Origin: an uncultured Oscillospiraceae bacterium
GTDB taxonomy: Bacteria > Bacillota > Clostridia > Oscillospirales > Oscillospiraceae
Assembly (NCBI GenBank): GCA_944385475.1
Contig: CALWXJ010000041.1
Span: 1 to 32,095 of the forward strand
Length of the DNA stretch: 32,095 bases
Direction of reading: 5' to 3'
Shown piece by piece: positions 8,433 through 19,356 of this stretch (its first letter is position 1; every line of letters starts with the position of its first letter). The notes under the pieces were generated by a model. That model made no database searches. It saw only the letters and a list, made by a program, of their open reading frames with translations, and was not told the origin of the DNA. A program made the translations under genes and the position numbers.

Positions 8433-8522
8433 TTATGCCAGCGGCCCCTCCTGGCGCATCATCCGGTAGATCATATAGGCCAGGGGATCTCCTGTGGCAA
8501 AAAACAGCTCCCAGTATTCCAT
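8433..8522 (-). CDS. yqzL: YqzL-like mini-protein (29 residues)
   Basis: A 29-codon gene between era and recO, the same position as yqzL in Bacillus subtilis. The product MEYWELFFATGDPLAYMIYR... keeps the YqzL core pattern: aromatic residues, F, TG, then AY and Y. It lacks the charged tail seen in longer homologues. An excellent ribosome-binding site (GGGGAGG, seven bases before the ATG at 8522) supports real translation. The stop is one base from a recO ATG. The function of YqzL is unknown as far as I know; conserved linkage suggests a link to era or recO. Homology is judged by eye on a very short protein. Confidence 0.72.
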   Translation of the reverse strand: MEYWELFFATGDPLAYMIYRMMRQEGPLA

Positions 8523-8646
8523 GCTCAGACCTCCCCACGGGATAGTCTGCGAGGGCAAGGGGATTTGATGTGTGGAAAGTTTTATCCCACTCTTCCCCGG
8601 GCAGCATTTGGCAAACCCTTCTGCGTCGGCAGAGACTTCTCCAGCC

Positions 8647-9546
8647 TCACTCGTCCCGGTAGCCAAGGCTGCGGACATAATTGGCGTTTTCCCGCCAGTT
8701 TTCCTTCACCTTCACCCAGGTTTCCAAATAAATTTTGGTGCCCATAAATTTTTCCATATCCTGGCGGGCAAGGGAGCTGATTTTTTTCAGCATGCCCCCC
8801 TGCTTGCCGATGATGATGCCCTTGTGACTGGCCTTTTCACAGTAGATGGTGGCCTCTACATCCACAACGCCGCTGTCCCGTTCGGAAAAGCGGGTGATCT
8901 CCACGGCAGTGCCGTGAGGGATCTCCTTGTCCAGGCAGAGCAGCAGCTTCTCCCGCAGGATCTCTCCCATGACCTGCCGTTCCGGCTGGTCGGAGGTCTG
9001 CCCATCCGGGAAGAGCTGTGGACCTTCCTGGGCGTACTTGTGGAGTTCTTCCATCAGCTCCTCCAGCCCGGCGCCGGAGTGGGCGGAAATGGGCAAAATC
9101 GCCTCAAACCCATCCCAGGCCTCGTGGTAAGCCGCCATCACCGGCAGCAGCTGCGCCGGTTCCACCGTATCGATCTTGTTGATGCACAGGATACAGGGGA
9201 TCTTCTCCTCCTGCACCCGCTGGATCAGGGCCTTCTCCGGCGCCCCCACGTGGGGAATGGGCTCCACGATCAGCAGGGCGCAGTCCACATCAGAGAGGCT
9301 GGAGGTGACCACTTTCACCATATAATCTCCCAGGGCAGTGCGGGGCTTATGCAGGCCTGGCGTATCCAGCAGGATATACTGGGTGTCTCCCCGGTTCACC
9401 ACACCGTAAATGCGGTTGCGGGTGGTCTGGGCCTTGTTGGTGACAATGGCCACCTTCTCCCCTACCAAAGCGTTGGTAAGACTGGATTTGCCCACATTGG
9501 GGCGGCCGCAGACCGTGACCATCGCGACATTTTGAATGTTTGACAT
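8647..9546 (-). CDS. era: GTPase Era
   Basis: Era is an essential GTPase that binds the 3' end of 16S rRNA and helps mature the 30S subunit. The 299-residue product shows G1 GRPNVGKSS (about 15-23), switch I with QTTRNR, G3 DTPG, G4 NKID, G5 SA, and the C-terminal KH domain with GIIIGKQGGMLKKI. All are intact and the length is typical. The start follows GAGGA eight bases upstream. It heads the run era-yqzL-recO-hypothetical-mutS2. A candidate promoter and a GC hairpin lie in the 294-bp gap before it. Confidence 0.97.
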   Translation of the reverse strand: MSNIQNVAMVTVCGRPNVGKSSLTNALVGEKVAIVTNKAQTTRNRIYGVVNRGDTQYILLDTPGLHKPRTALGDYMVKVVTSSLSDVDCALLIVEPIPHVGAPEKALIQRVQEEKIPCILCINKIDTVEPAQLLPVMAAYHEAWDGFEAILPISAHSGAGLEELMEELHKYAQEGPQLFPDGQTSDQPERQVMGEILREKLLLCLDKEIPHGTAVEITRFSERDSGVVDVEATIYCEKASHKGIIIGKQGGMLKKISSLARQDMEKFMGTKIYLETWVKVKENWRENANYVRSLGYRDE

Positions 9547-9608
9547 AGGTGATCCTCAACTTTCTTTCGTCAAGCAGTTTTTCCGGCGGTGCCGGGACCG
9601 TTCTCCAG

Positions 9609-9636
9609 GCAGGGCGCCATAGCCTGTGCGCCCTGC
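9609..9636 (-). other. Stable hairpin in the era 5' leader
   Basis: A perfect 9-bp inverted repeat (GCAGGGCGC 9609-9617, GCGCCCTGC 9628-9636) with a ten-base loop lies about 65 bp upstream of era. No T-run follows on either strand. It would be near the 5' end of the era transcript and could stabilise it. Confidence 0.4.
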
Positions 9637-9651
9637 GTGAAACGTAGTTTT

Positions 9652-9680
9652 ACCTTACCACAGATCCTTCCAAAATACAA
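9652..9680 (-). promoter_or_regulatory. Weak candidate promoter of the era operon
   Basis: On the minus strand TTGTAT (9675-9680) is 17 bases from TAAGGT (9652-9657), with TGTGG just before the latter. The -10 is a poor match, but it sits between the uvrA terminator and era, where a promoter is needed. Confidence 0.3.
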
Positions 9681-9780
9681 CCCGCCCCGGTTACAAAGCC
9701 GCTGTCCCCGGGGCTCCCGGGGCCGCCGGGGCAGGTTGTCCGTCATGTCGCTTCCCCGGAACGCATCCCTTCCCGCCGCT

Positions 9781-9819
9781 AAAAAGGGGATCCTCCAAGA
9801 AAGAAGGATCCCTCTTTTT
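9781..9819 (-). terminator. Terminator of the uvrB-uvrA operon
   Basis: Just past the uvrA stop, AAAAAG plus GGGATCC pair with GGATCCC plus CTTTTT around a loop of about 12 bases. This leaves a run of T on either strand. Confidence 0.8.
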
Positions 9820-9840
9820 CATGATTTTATCATATTGCCC

Positions 9841-12669
<2,829 letters not shown>

Positions 12670-12679
12670 GGTTGATTCC

Positions 12680-13048
12680 TCATTTTCCTCCAGCTCCTGC
12701 TGGATATACTTGGGACGGCCCCTCCTCTTTCCCGGGGCGGCGGGCATACCGGACCAGATCCGGACGCACCGCGCCATAGCGCAAAAAAGCCGCTCGTCCC
12801 TGGCGCAGCGTCATGCCCCGGTTTTCATCACTGGGCTCATCCACTCCAGGGGCAAATACATCGTTTTCCCACATACACACCGGGCAAATGAAGGCAATCG
12901 CCTCTTCCCGGGGCACGGGAAATGTCCGGTAGCCGCAGCAGGGGCAGTGGTATCTTCCCGGTGGCTCCTCCCGGGGGCTTTCTGCCGCTGGGGAGCCTTC
13001 TCCTGCCTCCGGCAAGTACCGCCCCATTTCTTTTGCATCCATCGTCAT
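12680..13048 (-). CDS. CPCC-family cysteine-rich protein
   Basis: A 122-residue protein with a CPCC domain: [10 protein letters not shown] (Cys 35, 37, 38) and CPVCMWEND (Cys 55 and 58), then [16 protein letters not shown]. This is the pattern of the CPCC family, thought to bind Zn; the function is not known to me. The N-terminal 30 residues are Glu/Pro-rich and the C-terminus is basic. The start at 13048 overlaps the ybaK stop by four bases (ATGA). An ATG two codons on (13042) has GGAA at better spacing and is equally possible. It ends 10 bp before uvrA, so it may be translationally coupled to it. Confidence 0.82.
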   Translation of the reverse strand: MTMDAKEMGRYLPEAGEGSPAAESPREEPPGRYHCPCCGYRTFPVPREEAIAFICPVCMWENDVFAPGVDEPSDENRGMTLRQGRAAFLRYGAVRPDLVRYARRPGKEEGPSQVYPAGAGGK

Positions 13049-13548
13049 TCTTCCGCCGTCAGATCCGCCAGAGACGCCCGCAGCAGTGTCATAAGGTCCC
13101 CGGGGGCCAATTCCACCTGTGCTCCGATCTTCCCCCCGGAGATGTAGATGGCGGCGTAGTCCGCCGCCGTCTGATGCAGGACGGTGGGATAGGCCTTTTT
13201 CATGCCCACCGGGCTGCATCCGCCCCGGATATATCCGGTGACGGCATGGATCTGCGCCACAGGCAAAAGCTCCACAGACTTCTCCCCCACTGCCTTGGCG
13301 GCCTTTTTCAAGTCCAGGTTCTTCCCCACGGGAATCTCGAAAACAAAGATCCCGCCGCTGCTGCCCCGGGCCACCAGGGTTTTGAAGCAGCGCTCCGGGT
13401 CCTGTCCCAGGGCCTGCGCCACATGCAGTCCATATTCCCGGGTTCCCTCCGGCCCCTCTCCCTCTTCATAGAAATGCGGCTGATAGGGGATGCGCTTTTG
13501 CTCCAAAATACGCATGACGTTGGTCTTCTCTTCTTTTTTCTTGGCCAT
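13045..13548 (-). CDS. ybaK: YbaK/EbsC-type Cys-tRNA deacylase
   Basis: A 167-residue trans-editing enzyme that hydrolyses Cys mischarged on tRNA-Pro. Family signatures are clear: TNVMRILEQKRIPY at the N-terminus, CFKTLV, the catalytic lysine region (GYIRGGCSPVGMKK) and ISGGKIGAQVELAP near the C-terminus. Length is typical (about 160). The start follows GGAAGAGGAG. It sits 12 bp after the DHHW gene and overlaps the CPCC gene by four bases, within the uvrB-uvrA run. There is no obvious mechanistic link to excision repair. Confidence 0.94.
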   Translation of the reverse strand: MAKKKEEKTNVMRILEQKRIPYQPHFYEEGEGPEGTREYGLHVAQALGQDPERCFKTLVARGSSGGIFVFEIPVGKNLDLKKAAKAVGEKSVELLPVAQIHAVTGYIRGGCSPVGMKKAYPTVLHQTAADYAAIYISGGKIGAQVELAPGDLMTLLRASLADLTAEE

Positions 13549-13560
13549 AACTCCTCTTCC

Positions 13561-14751
13561 TCAGTCTGTCCAAACTGCGCCGTTTCCGGTGGTGGTGTAA
13601 TAAAATGTGTCGTTTTGCACGCACAAGACGATGTCCGGCTGATACTGCCCGATATAGTCTTTCAGGCTGCATTGGGTATAGTGGCGCAGATCCAGGATCC
13701 GGGTCTCGTCAAAGGAGGCATACAGCAGCGTCTCCAGGGCGTTGGTAAAGCTGTCTCCCACAATGAGGACATCCGGCAGCTCCGGCCGGTGGGTCTCCAG
13801 CACAGTCTCCCCGAAATCGCCCCCCATATAGAGGTTATAGGTGGTGGGCAGGTCCTCCGCCGCCGGCAGGATGAACAGGGGCTTGTCGCTGGGTTCCCCC
13901 TCATCTGTGCGGGTGAAGGCCACGGGGTCCTTCTGGGTGGCGATGATGGCCTTGTCCTCATTGGGCCAGAGGTTATAGAGCTTTCGGTTCCGGGATCCGA
14001 TGTAGGGGTTTGGCAGTTCCTCAAACGTGAGATCCTCCTCTGTCAGCACGGGAAGGTCCCACCCATCCTCCTCCAGCGTCTCCAAGATGGCCCGGTATGC
14101 GGCGTAGGCGCCGTAATAGTTATAGTGGTGATCCACCGCGGAATAATACGTGTCCGGATGCCCCTGGGCATCGTAGATCGCCCCCATGTCGATGCAGGAT
14201 ACCCCCTGCTCCTTTAGGGCGGCAAAAAAGATGCTGTCCGCCGCTTCCGCCTCGGTGGCATGGTTGTTGAGGTAATCCGGGAAGGTGTCCTCAAAATAGA
14301 TCCGCTGCTCGGGGATCCCCACAAAGTACAGCGTCCCCCCGTTTTCCTCCACGTAGTCACTGAGATGGCCGTAATCCTGGGAGATGGGGCCGGCGTTGGC
14401 GGCGTAATCCGCTGCCGTCCACTCCTTGAAGGATAAAAAGGGCACCAGCACGTCCCCTCCCACCACCGTGTCATTGACCACAGGGCGGCGCAGCACATCC
14501 ATCTGTACGAAGGTGTCCAGCATCAAAAGGGTGGTACGGCCGGGGATGTGATCAGCATACCAGCTCTCCGCCTCCGTGCCGAAGGATCCATCCAGCAGCG
14601 CCTGGGCCGTGACCTCCGGCAGCTGGGCCAGGGCGCGGTTTTCATAATAAGCGGTGGTCTGATGCCGCCCCCATAGGGCGACTCCCGCCGGCACAGCCAA
14701 AACCACCGCCAGTAAGATCCCCAGAAAGATCCGGTTGCAAATCCGTTCCAC
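13561..14751 (-). CDS. DHHW-family (AlgX/DltD-like) partner of an MBOAT acyltransferase
   Basis: A 396-residue protein with one N-terminal membrane anchor (about 7-27) and a large extracellular SGNH-hydrolase-like domain. It carries NRALAQLP (38-45), YADHIPGR, the DHHW-type motif as DHHY (207-210) and GDSF (332-335) with the presumed nucleophilic Ser334. Family members work with an MBOAT membrane protein to acetylate exopolysaccharide, teichoic acid or other surface polymers. Tyr replaces the usual Trp, probably tolerated. It starts 15 bp after the MBOAT gene with an AAGGAGG-type site, so the two form a pair. The acceptor polymer cannot be told from sequence, and no polysaccharide synthesis genes are in the window. 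Confidence 0.87.
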   Translation of the reverse strand: MERICNRIFLGILLAVVLAVPAGVALWGRHQTTAYYENRALAQLPEVTAQALLDGSFGTEAESWYADHIPGRTTLLMLDTFVQMDVLRRPVVNDTVVGGDVLVPFLSFKEWTAADYAANAGPISQDYGHLSDYVEENGGTLYFVGIPEQRIYFEDTFPDYLNNHATEAEAADSIFFAALKEQGVSCIDMGAIYDAQGHPDTYYSAVDHHYNYYGAYAAYRAILETLEEDGWDLPVLTEEDLTFEELPNPYIGSRNRKLYNLWPNEDKAIIATQKDPVAFTRTDEGEPSDKPLFILPAAEDLPTTYNLYMGGDFGETVLETHRPELPDVLIVGDSFTNALETLLYASFDETRILDLRHYTQCSLKDYIGQYQPDIVLCVQNDTFYYTTTGNGAVWTD

Positions 14752-14766
14752 GTCACATCCCTCCTT

Positions 14767-16188
14767 TTAAAACTGGAAATACAAAAATGAACGGAACGTG
14801 GAGCTAAGCAGCCGCACTGAAGACCAGCCCAAAAGGCCAAAGACCAGCACTTTGGGCCCCAGGGCCAGCACCACGGCCTGGAGGCGGCGCCCCTGCTCTG
14901 CGCCGCGGCGCAGCTGCTCCTCCAGCCAGACCTTCACAGGCAGGCAAGCGGGGATGGCCACCAGCAGTTCCCAGCGGAACTGAAGGAGGTAGTACGCCGC
15001 CTCCCCACTCCAAAGGCCTCCGGGGGCAAACCCAAACATCCCCTGCAGCATGGCCCCCGCCTGGGCAAGGTCGGCGGAGCGGAAGATCACCCAGCCCACC
15101 ACGGCAGCCAGGACGGCATACAGCCGCCGCACCGGCATGGGCAGCCTGGCAAGTCCCCGTCCCCAGAGGAATTTTTCCCCCATCAGCAGCAGTGCGTAAT
15201 AACCTCCCCAGAGGACAAACGTCCACGCGGCCCCGTGCCAAAGCCCTGTCAGCAGCCACACCGCCGCAAGGTTGACCACTTGCCGCCGCCGGGAGCAGCG
15301 GTTTCCCCCCAGGGGGATATACACATAGTCCCGAAACCAGAAAGAGAGGGTCTGGTGCCACCGGCGCCAAAAGTCCGTGACGGACACGGCGGCGTAAGGG
15401 TAGCAGAAGTTCTCCGGAATGGGCAGGCCGAAGATCCGGCCCAGGCCGATGGCCATATCCGTATAGCCGGAGAAATCAAAATACAGCTGCAGGCTGTATG
15501 CGATGGCTCCCAGCCAGGCCAAGGCCACAGTCAGCCGGTCTCCTGAGGAAAAGGCGGCATCGGCAATGGTTCCCAGGGCATCTGCCAGCAGCACTTTCTT
15601 GGCAAGGCCAAAGCAAAAGCGGGTAGCTCCCTGGGCAGCGGCGCTGCTGTTTTCCCGTCGGTCATCCAGTGCCGGGGCAAAGGCGCCATAGCGCAGGATG
15701 GGCCCTTGCAGCAGCTGGGGGAAAAACACCATAAACAGCGTCAGCTTTCCCGGATTTCTCTCCGGGGGAATGGTGCCCCGGCGGACGTCCGTCAAATAGG
15801 CCACCGCCTGGAACGTAAAGAAAGAGATGCCTGCGGGCAGCACGATGGAGGGGATGGTCACTTCCATCCCCAGGGCCTGCAGATTTTCCAGAAAGAAGCC
15901 GGTGTACTTATAATAGGCCAGCGCGGCGATGTTCACACCCACACCGCACCAGTAGACCGCCCGGCCCCAGGGCCTTCCCGGCGCGCAACCCAGCCCCGCC
16001 AGGCAATTGACGGCGCAGGAGGCCAACAGCACCGGCAGGGCCCAAATTCCCCCCCAGGCGTAAAATCCCAGACTGAAAATCAACAAAATGCAGTTCCGCC
16101 CGGTGCGCCACCTGGCAGGCAGGAGGAAATAGCAGAGGATTACCGCCGGCAAAAAGCCGTACAAAAATACCATGCTGTGAAAGGCCAT
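14767..16188 (-). CDS. MBOAT-family O-acyltransferase (AlgI/DltB-like)
   Basis: A 473-residue multi-pass membrane protein that moves acyl (usually acetyl) groups across the membrane to a surface acceptor. The family hallmarks are SFFTFQAVAYLTDV (122-135), FDFSGYTDMAIGLGRIFG (237-254), DFWRRWHQTLSFWFRDYVYIPLGGN (from 272) and the catalytic WHG with His318 (TGLWHGAAW). All are intact, so it should be active. It is encoded 78 bp downstream of uvrB and 15 bp upstream of its DHHW partner. The ribosome-binding site is weak (GAAGTGGA). No terminator is seen between it and uvrB, so it is probably transcribed from the uvrB promoter. Confidence 0.93.
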   Translation of the reverse strand: MAFHSMVFLYGFLPAVILCYFLLPARWRTGRNCILLIFSLGFYAWGGIWALPVLLASCAVNCLAGLGCAPGRPWGRAVYWCGVGVNIAALAYYKYTGFFLENLQALGMEVTIPSIVLPAGISFFTFQAVAYLTDVRRGTIPPERNPGKLTLFMVFFPQLLQGPILRYGAFAPALDDRRENSSAAAQGATRFCFGLAKKVLLADALGTIADAAFSSGDRLTVALAWLGAIAYSLQLYFDFSGYTDMAIGLGRIFGLPIPENFCYPYAAVSVTDFWRRWHQTLSFWFRDYVYIPLGGNRCSRRRQVVNLAAVWLLTGLWHGAAWTFVLWGGYYALLLMGEKFLWGRGLARLPMPVRRLYAVLAAVVGWVIFRSADLAQAGAMLQGMFGFAPGGLWSGEAAYYLLQFRWELLVAIPACLPVKVWLEEQLRRGAEQGRRLQAVVLALGPKVLVFGLLGWSSVRLLSSTFRSFLYFQF

Positions 16189-16266
16189 GGATCCACTTCT
16201 CTTTCTTTCAGATTCTCGTTAGCCGCCGCTGCCGCTACCGCGGTCCCGCCCTGGTGAAAAGGGGCA

Positions 16267-18237
16267 TCATTTCTCCCCCCGCAGTTCAATGATCCGGTCC
16301 CGCAGCACCGCCGCATACTCGAACTCCAGCATCTTGCTGGCTTCCTTCATTTCCTTTTCCAGCTTGGCGATCTCCGCTGCGCGCTCCTGCTCCGTGAGCT
16401 TGCGCTTCTTCCGGCCCCGGAGGGTCTCCTCCTCCGCGGTCTTGGAGATCTCCAGCACCTCCCGGACGCCCTTGATGATGGTCTTGGGCACGATCCCGTG
16501 GGCGGCATTGTAGTCGCTCTGGATCTTCCGGCGGCGCTCGGTCTCATCCATGGCCGAGCGCATGGAGGGGGTGATCTCATCGGCATACATGATAACAAGA
16601 CCCTCCGCGTTTCGGGCCGCCCGGCCGATGGTCTGGATCAAAGACGTCTCCGAGCGGAGGAAGCCCTCCTTGTCGGCGTCCAGGATCGCCACCAAGCTCA
16701 CCTCCGGCAGGTCCAGTCCCTCCCGCAGAAGGTTGATGCCCACCAGCACGTCGAACTCTCCCAGCCGGAGACTGCGGATGATCTCCATCCGCTCGATGGT
16801 CTGCACGTCCGAGTGCATATACCGCACCCGGATCCCCTGGTTTTTCAGGTATTCCGTGAGATCCTCCGCCATCTTCTTGGTAAGGGTGGTCACCAGCACC
16901 CGCTCATCCTTGGCCGAGCGGGCGCGGATCTCCTCCATCAGATCATCGATCTGGCCGGCCACAGGCCGGACCTCCACCTTGGGATCCAGCAGCCCTGTGG
17001 GGCGGATCACCTGCTCCACCACCTGGTCCGCCCGCTGCCGCTCATAGGGCCCGGGGGTGGCCGAGACGAACACCGCCTGGCCGATGCGCGCTTCGAACTC
17101 CTCAAACTTCAAGGGGCGGTTATCAAAGGCGCAGGGCAGACGAAAGCCGTACTTCACCAAGGATTCCTTTCGGGCCCGGTCGCCGTTGTACATGGCCCGC
17201 ACCTGGGGCAGCGTCACATGGGACTCGTCCACAAACAGCAAAAAATCCTCCGGGAAGAAATCCAGCAGTGTCATGGGGGCAGACCCGGCAGGCCGGTTGG
17301 AAATGATCCGGGAGTAGTTCTCGATACCGGAGCAGTAGCCCAGCTCCTGCATCATTTCCATATCATACTCTGTCCGCTGCCGGATGCGCTGGGCCTCCAC
17401 CAGCTGGTTGTTGTCTGTGAAGGCCTTTACCTGCTCCTCCAGCTCCCGGCGGATCTGGCCGATGGCCCGGTCCATTTTATCCTTGGTGGTGACATAGTGG
17501 CTGGCAGGATAGATGGCAATGTGGTTCAGCGACCGGTTCACCACCCCGGTGACGGGGTTGAACTCCCGGATGGTCTCGATCTCATCCCCGAAAAACTCCA
17601 CCCGGATGGCCTTGTCTTTATAGTAGGCGGGATAGAGCTCCACGGTGTCTCCCCGCACCCGGAACATATTGCGCTCAAAGGCGATGTCGTTGCGCTCATA
17701 GCGGATCTCCACCAGGCGGCGCAGCAGTTCGTCCCGGTCCCACTGGGCCCCCACCCGCAGGGAGACCACCAGCTTGGCAAAGTCGTCCGGCTCCCCCAGT
17801 CCATAGATGCAGGAGACGGAGGAAACCACGATCACATCCCGCCGCTCCAGCAGGGCGCAGGTGGCAGAGAGGCGCAGCCGGTCGATCTCCTCATTGGTGG
17901 AGGCGTCCTTGGCAATATAGGTGTCCGTATGGGGGATATAAGCCTCCGGCTGGTAATAGTCGTAGTAGGAGACGAAGTACTCCACGGCGTTGTTGGGGAA
18001 AAACTCCTTAAACTCCGCGCACAGCTGGGCCGCCAACGTCTTGTTGTGGGCCAGCACCAGGGTGGGCCGCTGGACTTTTTCAATGACCTTGGCCATGGTA
18101 AAGGTCTTGCCGGAGCCGGTGACACCCAGCAAAACCTGTTCTTTCAATCCGTTTTCGATGCCCTCCGCCAGCTTTTCAATGGCCTGGGGCTGATCGCCGG
18201 AGGGCTGATATTCCGATATGACTTCAAATTTTGGCAT
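16267..18237 (-). CDS. uvrB: UvrB, excinuclease ABC subunit B
   Basis: The helicase-like damage-verification subunit of nucleotide excision repair. The 656-residue product shows Walker A GVTGSGKT (about 39-46), the beta-hairpin region ([12 protein letters not shown]), [11 protein letters not shown], the DESH box, the helicase motifs near the C-terminal half ([22 protein letters not shown]) and a C-terminal UVR domain for UvrC/UvrA contact ([20 protein letters not shown]). Length is standard. The start [17 protein letters not shown] follows GGAAAGGGAA. The promoter carries a LexA-like box. In many Firmicutes uvrA follows uvrB directly; here four other genes come between. Confidence 0.97.
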   Translation of the reverse strand: MPKFEVISEYQPSGDQPQAIEKLAEGIENGLKEQVLLGVTGSGKTFTMAKVIEKVQRPTLVLAHNKTLAAQLCAEFKEFFPNNAVEYFVSYYDYYQPEAYIPHTDTYIAKDASTNEEIDRLRLSATCALLERRDVIVVSSVSCIYGLGEPDDFAKLVVSLRVGAQWDRDELLRRLVEIRYERNDIAFERNMFRVRGDTVELYPAYYKDKAIRVEFFGDEIETIREFNPVTGVVNRSLNHIAIYPASHYVTTKDKMDRAIGQIRRELEEQVKAFTDNNQLVEAQRIRQRTEYDMEMMQELGYCSGIENYSRIISNRPAGSAPMTLLDFFPEDFLLFVDESHVTLPQVRAMYNGDRARKESLVKYGFRLPCAFDNRPLKFEEFEARIGQAVFVSATPGPYERQRADQVVEQVIRPTGLLDPKVEVRPVAGQIDDLMEEIRARSAKDERVLVTTLTKKMAEDLTEYLKNQGIRVRYMHSDVQTIERMEIIRSLRLGEFDVLVGINLLREGLDLPEVSLVAILDADKEGFLRSETSLIQTIGRAARNAEGLVIMYADEITPSMRSAMDETERRRKIQSDYNAAHGIVPKTIIKGVREVLEISKTAEEETLRGRKKRKLTEQERAAEIAKLEKEMKEASKMLEFEYAAVLRDRIIELRGEK

Positions 18238-18294
18238 AGCTTCCCTTTCCCCGTCTTTCCGCCCACCCCGCTCTTGCCCGGGGCAGCTGGCCCT

Positions 18295-18323
18295 ATCATA
18301 GCACAATGCCGGCTGAATAGCAA
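18295..18323 (-). promoter_or_regulatory. uvrB: Sigma-A promoter of uvrB
   Basis: On the minus strand TTGCTA (18318-18323) is 17 bases from TATGAT (18295-18300). TGTGC directly precedes the -10, giving an extended -10 element. The putative LexA box overlaps the -35. Confidence 0.8.
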
Positions 18324-18333
18324 CATTTGTTCG
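18320..18333 (-). promoter_or_regulatory. LexA/DinR-type SOS box upstream of uvrB
   Basis: The minus strand reads CGAACAAATGTTGC. The Gram-positive LexA consensus is CGAACRNRYGTTYG, so the left half and centre match fully and only the last two bases differ. It overlaps the -35 of the uvrB promoter, the usual place for repression, and uvrB is a classical SOS gene. Confidence 0.65.
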
Positions 18334-18424
18334 ATTTTTCCGTCTTTGGCTGCGGCAGATCCCGTCAGGCGGCAGCAAACTGCCTGTGCCGCCAGTCCCA
18401 GGGACGCCGGCCTTGCCCCAGATG

Positions 18425-18453
18425 ATACAAAAGGGGGAGTGCCCTCCCCCTTT
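18425..18453 (-). terminator. Terminator of radC
   Basis: A perfect 10-bp stem (18430-18439 with 18444-18453) with a TGCC loop begins in the radC stop codon. On the minus strand it ends in TTTTG. Confidence 0.75.
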
Positions 18454-19130
18454 CAGCTCAAATACCCGCTGTCCGCCATGGATACGAAATCGCCGTCAGC
18501 CACAATGATGTGATCCACCAGGGACACCCCGATCACAGCCAGGGCATTTTTCACCTGGATGGTGGCGGCGTAGTCATCGTCAGAGGGCAGGGCCACGCCG
18601 CTGGGATGGTTATGGGAGAGAATGACGCCGCTGGCGGATACCAGCAGGGCGTTCTCCACCACCTTGCGGATATCCAGCCGGGTGGAGTCGGCCCCTCCCT
18701 CGCTCAGGCGCTTGCAGACCAGCAGCTTTCCCTTGCGGTCCAGGCAAAGCTGATAGAGCACCTCGTTTTTCTCCGTGGAGAAGAGGTCCAGCAAATACTG
18801 TCCCACCGCCTCCACGCTGGTCAGCGCCACCACTCCCTGCTCCGCGTCGGACAGGCGGGCCCGCCGCTCGATCTGTCCGGCCAGGCACAGCAGTGTCGCC
18901 GCGCTCTCTCCCACGCCCTTGACCCGTTTCAAATCTTCAATCGGCGCGGACAAAACACCGGAGAGGGAGCCGTAGCGCTCCATCAGCGCATGGGCGATGG
19001 GATTGGTATCCCGCCGGGGAATGGCGAAATACAGCAGCAATTCCAGTACCTCGTGGTCGGCGAAGGCATCCAGCCCATTTTTCAAAAAGCGCTGGCGCAC
19101 ATGTTCTCTGTGTCCGTCGTGGATGCCCAT
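18453..19130 (-). CDS. radC: RadC family JAB-domain protein
   Basis: A 225-residue RadC protein: an N-terminal helix-hairpin-helix region (about 20-90, with VKGVGESAA) and a C-terminal JAB/MPN metalloprotease-like domain. The JAMM motif is intact (HNHPSG 173-178, then PSDDD with Asp186). Despite its name, a role in DNA repair is not established; its biochemical function is unknown. The start [15 protein letters not shown] fits the family and follows GGGGGA five bases upstream; the longer in-frame start overlaps the promoter. It is a single-gene unit with its own promoter and terminator, divergent from mgtE. Confidence 0.95.
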   Translation of the reverse strand: MGIHDGHREHVRQRFLKNGLDAFADHEVLELLLYFAIPRRDTNPIAHALMERYGSLSGVLSAPIEDLKRVKGVGESAATLLCLAGQIERRARLSDAEQGVVALTSVEAVGQYLLDLFSTEKNEVLYQLCLDRKGKLLVCKRLSEGGADSTRLDIRKVVENALLVSASGVILSHNHPSGVALPSDDDYAATIQVKNALAVIGVSLVDHIIVADGDFVSMADSGYLS

Positions 19131-19166
19131 GAAAGTCCCCCTTCTCCCCTTCTTCATTAAGGTGTT

Positions 19167-19196
19167 ATTATAGCACATCTCCGCGTGCCCTTACAA
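19167..19196 (-). promoter_or_regulatory. radC: Sigma-A promoter of radC
   Basis: On the minus strand TTGTAA (19191-19196) is 18 bases from a perfect TATAAT (19167-19172). TGTGC just before it makes an extended -10. The leader is about 30 nt. Confidence 0.8.
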
Positions 19197-19321
19197 GCGT
19201 TTTTCCAATCCCACTCCTGGGTCCTCACCCCTCTTTCCGGGCACTCCCCCCGCCGCATTTCCGGGGATTTGAAGTTTTTGTAAGGACTGTGGCAGGGTTT
19301 TGAAAAGTCCCCTGCTTTTCC

Positions 19322-19350
19322 TTGACAGGTATATTTTTTTGTCATAATAT
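19322..19350 (+). promoter_or_regulatory. mgtE: Sigma-A promoter of the mgtE leader
   Basis: A perfect TTGACA (19322-19327) is 17 bases from TAATAT (19345-19350). Transcription should start near 19357, about 280 nt before the mgtE start codon. Confidence 0.75.
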
Positions 19351-19356
19351 GAATAA

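Noticed and set aside
8523-8678. N-terminal extension of the YqzL-like frame from 8678
   Set aside because: It overlaps the end of era and lacks a ribosome-binding site, whereas the ATG at 8522 has a perfect one.
9609-9636. The era leader hairpin as a terminator
   Set aside because: No T-run on either strand.
16498-18513. A 671-codon open frame on the plus strand opposite uvrB
   Set aside because: Antisense shadow of uvrB with the same biased composition; no start signal.
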